This document shows positions 24,580-36,196 of a stretch of 64,000 nucleotides of DNA, one piece after another; position 1 is the stretch's first letter; each line of letters starts with the position of its first letter. Source of the stretch: Dasyornis broadbenti. Taxonomy: Eukaryota > Chordata > Aves > Passeriformes > Dasyornithidae. Under the pieces are notes generated by a model. That model did not search any database. It was not told where the DNA came from and saw only the letters and a program-made list of their open reading frames with translations. A program made the translations under genes and the position numbers. Location of the stretch: NCBI GenBank assembly GCA_013397935.1, contig VZRN01003159.1:643165-707164 (forward strand). The letters run 5' to 3'.

Positions 24580-26290
24580 AAGAATGAATCAGTAGGTTGT
24601 TGAACTAGGAGGAATGGAACTTAGAATGATGTGACAGAAACAAAATTACCGCATAAACTCATGACACATAACTGGTAGTACTTCTCTATATTGATTTTAT
24701 ATATGTCCATAACTTAAACTCTTCACTATTTGTCAAAGAGACTGTAGTTCTGGACTTCATTTTGCCCTCTTCTGTAATTTTTAAATTTTTTTTCCTTTCA
24801 TAAGAAAATAAATTAATTAAAGAGTGAGGAGAATCCTTATTTAAATTATTAGCCTCATTTTAGCAATCTAAGTTGAACAAAACAAAATTTTCTCCTCCTT
24901 CAAATCAGCTTAATTAATCTTGTGAGAACTAAATTAATCTTTATGTTGACTGTATTAAGGCCCCTTGTTAACTGCCAGAATCATAAGCTCATTAAAGGTC
25001 TCACTATTGATAAGGAATACAGAAATAAGATCTCCAAGTACAGATCTGAAAGTAGAAATAAAAATTCTTTAAAAATATTTTCTTTAATAAAAACATTAGA
25101 AACAAACCCCATAATATTTTACATCCTATGCTTCAATATTTTTATTTTAAAAAAAGGAAGAAGTGTGATTCTTCCAAAAATGAAAATCAGCTTAAATAAA
25201 AAAGCAAAAACAAAACAAAAACCCCCCAAAACAAAACAAAAAAGCAGCTTTTTTTTCCTGCTTAGAAGAATTGCATCTGATGAATGGATGTGTAGCTTTT
25301 ATTTGCACATGCAAATAATCAGGAGCACTGATTCAAGTTTCTCTCATTGTCGGAACAGGAGGAAAGCTGGGTCATTGAGATTCTTTTTCTTTATCACGGT
25401 GGAGTCTGGAATCTTATCTTGGCCAAGGAGTACTAGTAAAATTTTTCTGCTACTTGTGCTGTTTTCAACCATTGCTTTCACAAAATTTTTAAAAATTTAG
25501 TCTTTTGAATTTAAATAATAATTTAACCTGAATAAGCTGAAAGGTCCAAAAGCTGGTTGGGGTAACAAGCTAGATAGATGAGCATGTAAAAAAACATACA
25601 GACTAGTTGATAAGTAGCTCCCATAGACAATCATAAAAAAATCACCTCAGATGGTCTTTTTTTATCCTATGGAAAAAAATTATTTCAGCTGAAAAAAATC
25701 TCATTTCTTCGAGAAATGTTCTGAAAAAAGCAATCAGCCAGCGCTTGCCGTAACCCTCAGACTTGATGTGGGGACAAAACTCACAAGAGAAATGAGTTGA
25801 TGCATAGTATTTGAATGTTGTGAAATGACAATTATTCAATTGTGTTCAAACGTGTTTCTTAGTCTTGAAGAGTTTTTTGAGAAACAATAGATCTTTGGCT
25901 GAGAAACAAGAGATTACTTGATAAAATTAATGCTGCTTTCACCTCTCAGTTCAAGATTTATCATTTGCCTTTTTTGTGGCTGTTATCATCTGGAGCAGCT
26001 TTCCTTGACTTTGTAAGAAGCTCTTGGTGTGTAGGTAGAAACACAGAAACATGTTTAAATGTGGCAGTGTGGTTTATCAGACTAGTGTCTTTTCTGAAAC
26101 AGTGCTGGTTGCAACAGTGATAAACATGAGACCAAGTTTAAGGGGGCTAAACATGGGACCAAATTTAAGGGGGCTTAAACTTGTAAGAGTCAAGTCACAT
26201 CCTTGTTTTTCAAAACTGACATTGAGTTTAGAAAGAAGTCTTCCAGGGTTTAAATTTGAACAATCTGTGAGAAGCTTATAGAACTCTAGA
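24580..26290. other. AT-rich sequence, nothing recognised
   Basis: It includes an A/C-rich low-complexity run near 25197-25245. The 192-codon frame 24922-25500 is Lys/Phe/Ile-rich because of A- and T-runs and shows no domain. I do not regard it as a gene. Confidence 0.42.
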
Positions 26291-26294
26291 ATAA

Positions 26295-26410
26295 TAGAAA
26301 ATCTCAATTTAGAATGGACCCGTAAAACTCATTAAGTCCAACTCCTTGCTCCCTGCAGGACTCCCCAACACTATATCATATATGCTACTTTGTTCCATTT
26401 CCTTGAGTTC
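26295..26410 (-). mobile_element. CR1: CR1 LINE 3'-end fragment (minus strand)
   Basis: The plus strand reads the reverse of the CR1 3' region: TAGAATGGACCCGT, then ATTAAGTCCAACTCCTTG, then CTCCCTGCAGGACTCCCCAAC. The subfamily is the one with the 'gtcctgtgcagggccaggag' block. It may be the 3' end of the minus-strand CR1 that resumes near 27100. Confidence 0.75.
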
Positions 26411-26435
26411 TACTGCTGGTCTCAAAAGAGGGGAC

Positions 26436-27072
26436 ATCAGTGTGATAAACACATATTATAGTGTTGGCTTTTGCAGATATCAAAGTGGATGCTATGTGCT
26501 GTGCATTATACTATGATGTTGACTTTTGCAAAAGTTATGCAAACACAGCTGTGAAATAATAGCTGATGCTTTTATTTTTGTGGCTAACTTGCAATAATTG
26601 ATATAACTCAGACATAATTGTGAAATAGCTCATGTAATTTAAGAGTATTTGTTGTTGACTTGCAATAACTGAAATAACTAAACCTCCTGCTTGGTTGGAT
26701 AACATTGGAAGAACAGATGTGACAGGGACCCCTGCTACTGACACTTTGACTATCAGCAACTGTCACCTACTGAAACCACAGGACTGGGGGCCATTGTGGG
26801 TGTGACACACAATCCTCAAGAACACAACCAAGATGAATGCTCATGCTCTAAAAAGGTGGATCAGAGGAGGGGCCATGCTAAAAAGTTCCTGGAATATGCA
26901 AACTAGTTCAGGGAAATGTTTGAGTATGTATAATCATTCATGAATATGTATTTGATGCAAGAGAAAGGCTATAAGTGTTGCCATTGTTAGCAGGTATGCC
27001 TCTGGTTATGGCTATGCACCTAGTGCTGTTACTTTTGCTTTATCGCCTTTGTCCCCTGCTGTCCCTTATCAA
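26436..27072 (+). mobile_element. LTR-like block inserted in a CR1, limits approximate
   Basis: The right half follows a familiar avian retroviral LTR pattern: 'ttcctggaatatgcaaactagttcagg', then 'tgaatatgtatttgatgcaagag', a TATA-like GGCTATAAG near 26966, and a 'tagtgctgttacttttgcttta' tail. The proposed edges TGATAA (from 26436) and TTATCA (to about 27072) are complementary, but this was chosen by eye. The left half contains diverged repeats of a 'gacttgcaataactgaaataac' unit. It separates two minus-strand CR1 pieces. Confidence 0.5.
26576..26690. repeat. Degenerate direct repeat inside LTR-like block
   Basis: GGCTAACTTGCAATAATTGATATAAC and, about 72 bases on, TTGTTGACTTGCAATAACTGAAATAAC align well. 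A related word, TGTTGACTTTTGCAAAAG, precedes them near 26517. Confidence 0.65.
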
Positions 27073-27099
27073 ATTTTTCAAATTCCAAAGAAAAGTGGG

Positions 27100-27910
27100 C
27101 TTAGTTTCTCACTTCAGCACATCCCCTCCATTGCCCTCCTTAAGGAAGCTGTAGGCTGCAATGGGATCACCCCTCAGCCTTCTCCGGGCCAATCAAACCA
27201 AGTGACCTCAGCTGCTCCTTGTAAGTCTTGCCGTTGAGATCTTCCACCACCTTGGTAACCCTCCTCTGGACTCCCTAACAGCTTTATGTCCTTCTCATAT
27301 TGTGGCCCCCAAAACTGCCCGCAGCACTTGAGGTGAGGCCGCCCCAGTGCAGAGCATAGCAGGACAATCCCCTCCCTTGCCCGGCTGGTGATGCTGTTCT
27401 GATGCACCCCAGGACACGCTTGGCCCTCCTGGCTGCCAGGGCACTGCTGACTCAGATTCAGTTTGCTGTCAGCCCAATACCCCCCACCTCTCATCTCTTT
27501 CTGCAGGGCTGCTCTCCCGCCTCTCATCCCCCAATTTGTATGTATAAGCAGGATTCTCCTGCTTATACAGGGGGAGAATCTGGCACTAGATTCTGTTAAA
27601 TTTCAAATGGTTAGTGATTGCCCAGCTCTCCAGATCTCTCTGTACAGCCCTGGAGGAGGTCTATGGCTCCTCCTAATTTAGTATCACTGGCAAACGTTGC
27701 TTATGTACATTTACCTTCTGCATCCAAACTATTTATAAAAATATCGAAAAGCACTGACCCTAAAACTGAGCCCTGCAGAACTCTTCTGGTGACTGACCAC
27801 CAGCCTGGTGTAACCCCATATACTAAAACTCCGTGAATTTGACCTGCCGGCCATTTGTTCACCTCATGTATTATGGACTTGCCTAGTTTTCTTGCAGTTT
27901 ATGATGTTAG
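27100..27910 (-). mobile_element. CR1: CR1 LINE fragment (minus strand), long 3'-UTR subfamily
   Basis: On the plus strand it reads antisense CR1: GATCACCCCTCAGCCTTCTC, GCTGCTCCTTGTAAGTCTTG, CACTTGAGGTGAGGCCGCCC, CCCAGGACACGCTTGGCCCT, then CTGGCAAACGTTGC and AGCCCTGCAGAACTCTTCTG. These are non-coding CR1 blocks of a second subfamily, different from the copy at 9.4 kb. The 117-codon minus frame 27174-27527 corresponds to this CR1 remnant and is not a host gene. It abuts an oppositely oriented CR1 at about 27930. Confidence 0.82.
27541..27569. repeat. Perfect 13-bp hairpin with 3-base loop
   Basis: TGTATAAGCAGGA (27541-27553), loop TTC, then TCCTGCTTATACA (27557-27569). A second, mutually exclusive pairing exists between GATTCTCC (27552-27559) and GGAGAATC (27572-27579). 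Confidence 0.88.
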
Positions 27911-27929
27911 ATGTCAACCATAATGGCCT

Positions 27930-28668
27930 CTCCAGGGAAGCGGTCACAGCACCAGGCTGACAGAGTTCAAGAAGTGCTTGAACAATGCTGTCAGACACAT
28001 GGTGTTGTTGGAAATGATACAACTTTTAACATTTTTGATGTAACTTTAGTCAGGGGTTTGTTCGCCTTTGCCCAGGGAAAGGGGCATTGAAGTTTCTCTT
28101 CAAAAGACTCTATTCACCAAGCCTGGACGAGGTCTGCCGATCTTAATATCAACAGATTGGGAGTAGCCGGAGGATACATAGGAGATAAGCGAACATTAGT
28201 GAACATTACCCCCTGGAGCAGTCACCTTCTGGGAAAAGATTGATAAGAGAATCAAAGAATGAGGACCAAATTAGTATTGAAGGGGAAGGGATCACTAACC
28301 AATAGAAGATCAAATACTAAGAATTGTGTAATTTGGAAAGAATGAATGATAATTTATTTGAGTTTTATATGTATAAATATGTGAAAAATCAGGTAAAGAC
28401 CCTTGTGAAATGGAATGATTTTCTGTGCAACCCAGGCATGTGTGGATAAAATAATTTCTATTGCACATCCTGGACAGAATAACATCCTGTCCAGAATAAA
28501 GTAATGCCTAAATTATTTAACACTGTAAAGATACGGCTGGAGAGTTTCTGTTTTTCTCGCAGTTTTGGTGACAGTGTGTCTCTTGGGGTTGTCCTGTGCA
28601 GGGCCAGGAGGTGGACTCGATGAGCCCATGGGTCCCTTCCAACTCAGCATTTTCTGTGATAATGCTTA
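27930..28668 (+). mobile_element. CR1: CR1 LINE 3' end, split by a solo LTR
   Basis: Two pieces of one CR1 copy flank the LTR. The left piece, 27930-28005, runs CTCCAGGGAAGCGGTCACAG to GACACATGGTGT. The right piece, 28578-28668, runs GTCTCTTGGGGTTGTCCTGT to CTCAGCATTTTCTGTGATAA. Removing the LTR and one GTGT copy restores the contiguous CR1 order '...cacatggtgt-gtctcttgggg...', so the CR1 was here first. Confidence 0.88.
28002..28577 (+). mobile_element. Solo LTR with 4-bp GTGT target duplication
   Basis: The LTR occupies 28006-28573 (568 bp), starting TGTTGGAAATGATACAAC and ending TTTTGGTGACA. It is flanked by GTGT at 28002-28005 and 28574-28577. A TATA box TATAAAT is at 28372-28378 and an AATAAA signal at 28495-28500. 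Just before that signal a 17-bp word (ACATCCTGGACAGAATA and ACATCCTGTCCAGAATA) is repeated in tandem. Both ends, and the 'cacatcctgg', 'gtaatgcc' and 'gagagttt' blocks, match the LTRs of the provirus at 41.6 kb, so it is a diverged member of the same group. A solo LTR forms by recombination between the two LTRs of a provirus. Confidence 0.92.
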
Positions 28669-30645
28669 ATGCTTTAGTAGGAGAGGCTGTCTGCTCTCAG
28701 TAAAAAATGCAGCTGTTTTGGAAGGCTGTATATCACATACAGTTGATAAACAGATGTACAAAATTACATGCTCTGCCTACTATGAAATGTACAACAAAGC
28801 AATTGCCAAGAACATCCAGTTTGAAGACAAGATGCTGGTTGTGGGAATATACAATTAAATAAATAGATAAAGGAATAAGATTCATATTTTAAAGCAAGTA
28901 AATTCTTATAGTGGAAACTCTGAAGCTAATTTCTCTCCTGTACATCCTAACAGCCTAAAGGAAATTTAAAGGAAATCTGAAAGCTGAAGGAATATCACAT
29001 AACTGATAGACTGTATGAAACTACTTTTAGTAAAATACTTCAGTTTAAAATGGCCTGATAATCAAAGAGAGTAGTAAAGGTGCTGTTAAAATAAACATGC
29101 ATAGTGGGAACTGAAGTGAATACAAATCATATTTAAAAATAAAGGGAATTGAAAAATAGTTGCTCGAGAAAGCAATGTAGATAGAAACACTGTCCTGTAT
29201 TGTACCGCTTGGGTTTGCTGTTTACATTCCTTTACACTGCATGATAGCAACTGTCAGTAAATCGAATGCTACAGCCTTGGATGGCCTTGAGGCATGAGCA
29301 AAGGCTTCAACACAACAAAATGATGCTGTTGTGGTTAAAGATCCTCAACTATCAGTTAGAGTGCAAGTGCTTGATGGCATTTCTCTGGTGAACTAGTATG
29401 TTCAAGGGTTCATTATCTTTGTGAGTTAGATTCATGTGGAAATCAGCAAACAGAGTTCTTTTGCCTTTGCTGATTTTTGAGTGCAAAGAAGCTGAATCTT
29501 TAATATGAAATAAATTGCAGCAAAAGCGGAAGGCTGTTGGTTCCCATAAAGCAGAATTACACTAAAAAGAATGTAATTAGTATTTGCATGCCTTGAACCT
29601 AGACATAAATATATCAAAATAGGGTAATTTATAGCAATATGTAGGCATTTTCTAACACTGTAATACTGCTAATGACATAACTGGTACCGACCTGTAAGCA
29701 TCTTGTAATGCTATGAAGCATCAATACATAAATAATACTAAGCTACAAAGACACTTGTGATAGATTTGCACTGCTGAGGTGCAGGAATACACCTGAACAG
29801 TAGTTCAGGTAGAAAACCTGGAAGATGAGCGTCATGAACACCAAACACTGGGAAAACAGAAAAAAATCATAGAATAAAGAGAAAAATGGCTGGTGAGACC
29901 CAGACCCTGAAAACAGATAAATAATCCTGGGTGAAGATGAGATTCCCCACCTTTTTATTATTGCTCTGGAGGGATCAAGAAGCACAACACCACCAAAGGC
30001 ATTGAAATAAGGATGAAACACGTCCCCTTCTGATTTCAGCTTCTCTCCTCTTCACTGAAGGGCTTTCATTCCAGAGCAGCTGGACATTAGTTCCTAACAC
30101 GGTGGAGAACTATAGCCATCAGTGCTACCAGCATGGCATCAACTCCTCATTTACAGCTAATTTCAGACAAAAATTATTAATAACTGATTTTGAAAATGCA
30201 ATGGTATTGATGGAGAGCAAATAAAAGCTAGCCATTGGCAATGTGTCTTGTTAGTCAGTGTCAGTTTAGTATAGTTTTGTTTTGAAGTATAAAACAGGCC
30301 TATGTATTGATCTCTGTACAGCCTAGGCAAGAAATAAAATATAAAGGAAAGCTGGTAGACTGTATACAACCATTTGGGTAAAACATATTGATTTTAAAAA
30401 TCAGATCAACTCCCTTGCTATGCATTCATGTTGATTTTTATTATTTTTGCCTTGAGAAGTCATTAACATCTCACTGATGATTGCTATTTCAAGGATATGC
30501 ATTATTATCAGAGAAATTAAGAAATAGGCTAGTACTTTTTATGTACAAAGTTAAAGCCCTTAGCTATTCTGATAATTTTCATGAACTTTCCTTGAGTGAC
30601 TTTGATGGCACATGGTGATTTCAGCGGCTAAAGCCAGAATAGCTG
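28669..30645. other. AT-rich sequence, nothing recognised
   Basis: No gene or known repeat is recognised. Open frames up to 92 codons lack domains. Confidence 0.45.
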
Positions 30646-30648
30646 ATC

Positions 30649-31812
30649 AGTATTGGGTTTACGTGGCAAGGTGTTGGCAGCAGGCAGACTGCAGGAGTCA
30701 TCCTGAAGAGCAGGAGCTGCCCCAGTGTTGGACAGGACAAGCACCAGCTGGCTCCAAAGCAGACCCACAGCTGCCCAAAGCTGCCCAGTTGACAAAACTC
30801 AAGGCACCTCAGTGATAACATTTTTATTACAGAGTTAAAAATGGTACAGAGCAGCTGTGAGAAGAGTAAGGAAAACATGAGACTCTGCAGCCATCAAGGT
30901 CAGTGAAGAAGGAGGGCAGGAGGCACTCCAGGCGCTGCAGCCCGTGGTGAAGATGGTGGTGGTGCAGGTTATTCCCCCTAAAGCCCATGGAGAACTGTGG
31001 TGGTGCAGGTTCTCCCCCTGCACTCGCTGAGGAGCATGCTGGAGTAGATATTTGTGCTGCAGACCCTGGGGGACAACTGTCAGGGTTTAACCTTGCCAGA
31101 AACCAGTAGTATGCAGGTGCTTCCTCACTTCCCCCTTCCCTGCACCACTCTCTGTGGCATGGACGGGAAAATGAGAAGAAGAAAACACTAAAACTCATGG
31201 GTTCAGATAACAACCATTTAATAACAGAAATAAAATAAAATTTAATTATGCCCAGACTGTGCCCCAGAAGCAATCTGCACCTCCAGCCAACTCCCCCCAG
31301 CTTATGTACCGGGCATGATGTTCTATGGTGTGGAATATCCCTTTCACCAGTTTTTGACCCGCCTTGGAGAAGTTTGTGAAGGACTGTACCCCATGGAAGG
31401 GAGGCCTTGGTGTAGCAAGAAAAGAGCATGATGAGGAAGAAGCGGCAGAGACAAAGCATAATGAGCAGACCACAGCCTCTGCTCCCCATTCTCTACATGA
31501 CTCTTGTGTGTGTGTGTTTAGCAGCAGAGGAGTCAGGAATGAAGGAATGAAGATGAGCCCCAAAAGAAAAGGGAGGTGGGGGGAAGTGGTTTAAGTTTTG
31601 TTTTTATTTCTTTCTACTCTTAATTGGCAATAATTAAATCAATTTTCCCCAAGTTGATTCAGTTTTGGCCATGCTGGTAATTGGTGGCTGATCTCCGTGT
31701 CCTTACCCGAAAGCACAGTCTTTTTCTTGGTATTTTGTTCACCTGTCCTGTTGAATAGGGGGAGGGGGAGGGAGCTGGGTGGGAGGCTGGCAGTCAAAGT
31801 CAGCCTATCACA
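30649..31812 (+). mobile_element. ERVK-type LTR, interrupted by another LTR fragment
   Basis: I recognise a common avian LTR from its order of blocks. The 5' part has GTATTGGGTTTACGTGGCAA, a 'gataacatttttatt' segment and AAGGTCAGTGAAGAAGGAGG, then CGCTGCAGCCCGTGGTGAAG. The 3' part has AGAAGTTTGTGAAGGACTGT, AATTGGCAATAATTAAATCA, ATTTTCCCCAAGTTGATTC, GGTAATTGGTGGCTGATCTC, and the end GTCAGCCTATCACA at 31812. The two parts are separated by an antisense LTR fragment at 31078-31362. A 220-codon minus-strand frame (30827-31489) spans both elements and is not a gene. The ERVK assignment rests on memory, not a search. Confidence 0.78.
31078..31362 (-). mobile_element. ERVL-type LTR fragment nested in the LTR above
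   Basis: On the plus strand it starts TGTCAGGGTTTAACC, which on the minus strand is the GGTTAAACCCTGACA LTR end. It continues with ACTCATGGGTTCAGATAACA, the 'atttaataacag' block (reversed A-rich R region), CAGCCAACTCCCCCCAGCTT and GGCATGATGTTCTATGGTGT. The far end, near 31362, stops inside the family's U3, so the copy is truncated. It lies in opposite orientation to its host LTR. Confidence 0.7.
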
Positions 31813-34800
31813 ATGTCTCACATAGCCTTATTCTGTTATTCTCACTAGCACCAGTGGAACCACAGATTTTCCATCATGATAAGAAGCCAACTACAATACA
31901 GGTTAGGCAAATTGAAAATACAAATTTTCTATAAAAAACAGAAGTAGCCTAACTATGAATGCACTTATTTGCTGAGAAGAAAATAGTTTGTTCCTGCAAA
32001 TTAATTTTTAAAAGCTTGTACTACCTTGAAAGCAACTATAGCAACACACAATTCTAGTAAAAAGATGCTATTGTACCTGCCTTACTGTAGCTAATTGAGG
32101 TTAAATCCAACTACTGAGACATACTGCTAATTTAAGTGATAGTAAGAACACCCTTAGCTACAAGATTCAAAATACCAAATTCCCCCCTCCTCTTCCTAGT
32201 TCATTTTTCTGATGTAAAACATCACTTTTTCGTAGTGATGAACAGATGCTTAAAATCCTGTTGTATGGCTGGAGGCAGGAAGCTTACAAAAAACTTGTCA
32301 CAGTGAGAAAGGAGGTGAAGCATGGGTGCGTGTTTGTTAATTTCTGAATCATCAGGCTGACCAAACCCACAAAACAAGGAAGAAGAAATGATCAATGTGA
32401 CCATACAGACCTGAAGGAAAACCTACTGGTCACCAGGCCAGGTTTAGGAGGAGCCCTACATATCAGCTAGACTTCAGTTTTCACCTATCATTGTACTGTG
32501 TCTGAGGAAAAAATAATAATAATTTTTAAAAAGTCACTTTACAAAGGGTAGTTAAACTTTAAATTGACCTTTATATGTGGCATAAACAAGTGTCTGAAAA
32601 TCAGAGTCATCTGAAACTTTTCCTATTTGAAGCTGCAAGAACTTTTAAAATTGCTGTGGTCTGACTCATACTTGGGAGAGCAGCCTTCTGGCCTGCACGA
32701 TCCAAAAATTAATACACTTTTACACACACAAAGTGATATTTTGTTAAAAATTAATGTTTGTTAGAAAAAAACAACCCTGTAATAAGATTTAATACAGTCT
32801 TATCTAACCATTTGCACTGTTTTTAAAGAGCAATTTGTTTTAAAAGGTAAGCAGTTCTCTAAATAGCTGGTTAGTTACTATACTGTTAGGATTACATTTT
32901 ACTATTTTGTAATCAGTTGCTGACAAGAGATTTGAATTTGTTTTACCATCTCAGAGTAAGGTATGATCCTTTTCCTAAATTATTAACTCTTTCTGCAGCA
33001 AGATAGCATTTACAATCTTAATTTAAATACCTATTATTTGATTTCTTTGAACTGTAGTCCTCTCCTCTTTTGTGTTTTGTTTCTGCCTTGTTGAACACAG
33101 CACAGTTTGAGGACAGATAAAATCTGAATTCCAGAGGCAGGCAGCCAGCAGCAAAAGACACTTTTGGAGATTTGATCTTCCTGTTTCCAGTTTACTCTGT
33201 TCTATCATTGCCCAGGAAAGCTCCTTGCTATCTGTGCTCACATCCATTGCTTGAAAAGTTCAGGAACTCCTTTCTGCTTGCAACCGAAGTGGAGTTTTTC
33301 CCTGGCTTAGAGAAAAGTGTCATTTTGGTTGCAACAAATTGCAAAATGTAAAGAACTTTGTGAACATATTGCTTGAAAATGGTGCCTTTTGCTTCAAGAA
33401 TTTGTAAGCACTTTATCTGTCATTTTTAAGGATACTGTTTACCATTTTTGTTCATTGTTCCTACTGACCAGATGGTGGGGGTATCAGAAACAAGCTTTTA
33501 AATCTCAAAGTGGGGCTGTTACGTTGCAATTATGCACTTTGTAGAAGAGGGACAGATATAGTCCCCTTAAGTCCTTGTGATCCTCAGACTGTTAGGTATA
33601 GTTTAAATTTGTAGTATCTCCAATACAGAAGACTTTTGTTCTATTTTTGCATATCTACTATGGTGAAGTATAAAATTATATTATATTCTGTTACATAATA
33701 TATATATATGTGCAAATAAATACTAGCATAAACCACACATATTAAAAAATTAAAAGAAAAATCAAAATGTTTTATTCATAAACAAGACTTTCCCCTTTAC
33801 CACAGATATCAAACACATAGCATGATAAATAACTCCCCCATTACAAACATTGAAAATTGTCTACTAAAATATATTTTCAGTTAATAGGGGTACACCAGAC
33901 ACCGTTACTTTTCAAGGCCAGATTTAAAATAGTAGTGATTAGGCTTGACACCTGATGGTGTAAAGGAACCTATTTATATCCAAAAGGGAGACATAGCTTA
34001 ATGCAGAGAAACAGATGACTGAAATGCCTGTCCTTATCAATTTGAGTGCGAAAAACTAAGAGGCCCTGAAATGGGAGACAACTTCTTTTCCACAGAAAAA
34101 GAAACAGAAATTATTCACCTGTTACCAAAATATTGCAACGTGGTTTATATTTGAACCCTTCTATATGAAACTATAATTATGTCAGCCTTTCCAAAATCCC
34201 TGCATTGCAGGCAATGGCTGTGATTTTTATTTTTATGATGATTCAGCTCAAATACCCATCTGTTTTGTTGTATATGAGACCCATTCTTATCCCAACCCTA
34301 CAACACAAAATCATAACACTAACATACAAGTAACAATGAACAGTCACAAATTTCCTAAGGCAGATAGGCATTTTTTTTTCTTTCTGCTTTTTAAAGATCA
34401 CAGAGGGAAAAGAGATGAATTTTCAAGGATCTGATGAAAAATATTGTGTAAAAAGGGAAAATGCGCTAAAGATGGTGAGGTGGAAATTTAATTAAAATAT
34501 TGTTCCATAGCTGAAAGGAAGCCAGCTGAGAAACCTGCTGAGATTAAAATCCTATTCATTGCATTTGAAACTAGACTTCCACCATGCTCTTCTAGCTGGG
34601 TCTTTGTACTAGCACATAAGAGCTCAGTTGTTCATTTGGCTCTGGGTTGTTGCTGTGATCTCGGTCACATGAGGAGGATTTCGGCAGACTGTTCACATTC
34701 CTTTAAACTCTTGCATAATAGAAAGCAGCTGCTGAACATGCTGCTGGAACACTTTGCTGGTCTTCTTCTAGCTTCTCCTCAGCATGGAGAATCTCCTCCT

Positions 34801-35753
34801 GCAGGGAAACTGGTCATAAAGCCTTAGATGAAGCATTCAGATAGAGCAATTAACATGAAGAATGACTTATAACTCTACCTAGTCATCCTCCATCCAAGCT
34901 TTACGAGTTCTAGAGAGCTACTGCTCTGGTAAACTGAACTGCATAAAGAGTGCCCCCTGTACTGCAACAAATCCAAACAAAAAACCACAAAAATACACAG
35001 AGACGGAACTTCAGAAAATTAATCTACACAGTTAAGTGGCAAAGTTGTAATTTTGAGCGTGCCCTCTGCAAAGAAACACAATGAAATGGATAATTCAATT
35101 TCAGATTTGCAGGGAGCAGTCTTTTCTCATGTGATGCTTCTGCAAGACAGAGAATGTTTACCTCAGGGTAATTACCAGGACTGACAATGGATTTACCAGG
35201 AGCTGAGAAGATTGCGATCTTTTTATTTTTCTGCTAGTGCTGCCCAGTGTTCCAGGGCACATACTATAAAGGAGCAATAACTGTACAGACAGTTCCTCTT
35301 CTGCCCTGCTCCACTCCACCCCATAGGTACCTTCAGCCTTGCCAAAGAAAGAGCCCTTCCTCATCCTCAGAAGTAGAGGCCAAAACAACATGACAAGATA
35401 GCTGTGGTTAGAGAATTGGAACAATCCTGTCTCCTGTCATCTGGAAGCACAGACACATGTCAGGTCATGTAACTCAAACACAGCCCGGTCTCCTCTACTG
35501 CCTCTTAGGGGAGGGTCATCATTTCCAGCATTAAAGGACTGAGTGAGGGAGGCTGGGAAAAACTCAAGACAATAGGCCTGCAGTTGTTTGTCCCATACAC
35601 TGTTTTTGTAATTCAGGGCAGAGCAGTTGACCTAAAGACTCTCTTTGTGTATGCTAGAGTATGAGTTTGTAATGTGTGACTCTCCTTGTCATCCAAGGTG
35701 TCAGCTAGTGTATTTTGTCCTTTTCTGTTTAATCACAGGTCCAGTAAGTCACT
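31813..35753. other. AT-rich sequence, nothing recognised
   Basis: No gene or known transposon is recognised. A short (TA)n tract lies near 33699-33709. Frames up to 88 codons (minus, 35158-35424) show no domain. Confidence 0.42.
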
Positions 35754-36196
35754 TGTTGAGGAGTTTTTGCAAGAGAACGGGCATTGGGAGTTGCACAACC
35801 TAACATTTAATGGAATTGAGGAAGAACGCTGCAAGAGTTAAGGAAGAACACACTGACTTTGCCAAGACTGCAAAGAAACAGTAAGCAAGAGTAAGAAAAT
35901 AGTCAACAACTCTAGGATGTGAGATAGGAACATGCTGACCACAAGACATGAGAGACGTGACAGAATATGTTGTGCAAAACACATAGCAATTATTCGCATG
36001 ATATATACAATGTATCCAATTAGGGGAGCTTTAGGACTAGTGAACAACGCATGCTTTGCTTCGAGAAAGTATAAGAAAGCTTGATGCAGTTCAATAAATG
36101 GCTTCACAAGATCATACTGATCTCTCTGTGTTGTCCCATTATTTCACCTCCGCAGTCACTCACATCTGAAGAAACTCGGAGACTAATTTCTTCACA
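35754..36196 (+). mobile_element. Solo LTR, 443 bp
   Basis: It starts TGTTGAGGAG and ends AATTTCTTCACA; these ends are near-complementary (TGTTGAGGA against TGTGAAGAA). A TATA box (GTATAAGAA, 36069-36077) is followed by AATAAA at 36093-36098 and a U5 of about 100 bases. The very short TATA-to-AATAAA distance resembles alpha/betaretroviral LTRs, with the short R region they use. The flanking 6-mers (GTCACT and GATCAA) do not match, so no target duplication is claimed. Confidence 0.68.

Noticed and set aside
24922..25500. 192-codon open frame
   Set aside because: It is dominated by Lys, Phe and Ile from A- and T-rich runs and has no domain. The length is not surprising in sequence this poor in GC once runs are considered.
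30827..31489. 220-codon minus-strand open frame
   Set aside because: It crosses the boundary between two recognisable LTRs, so it is an accident of repeat sequence.
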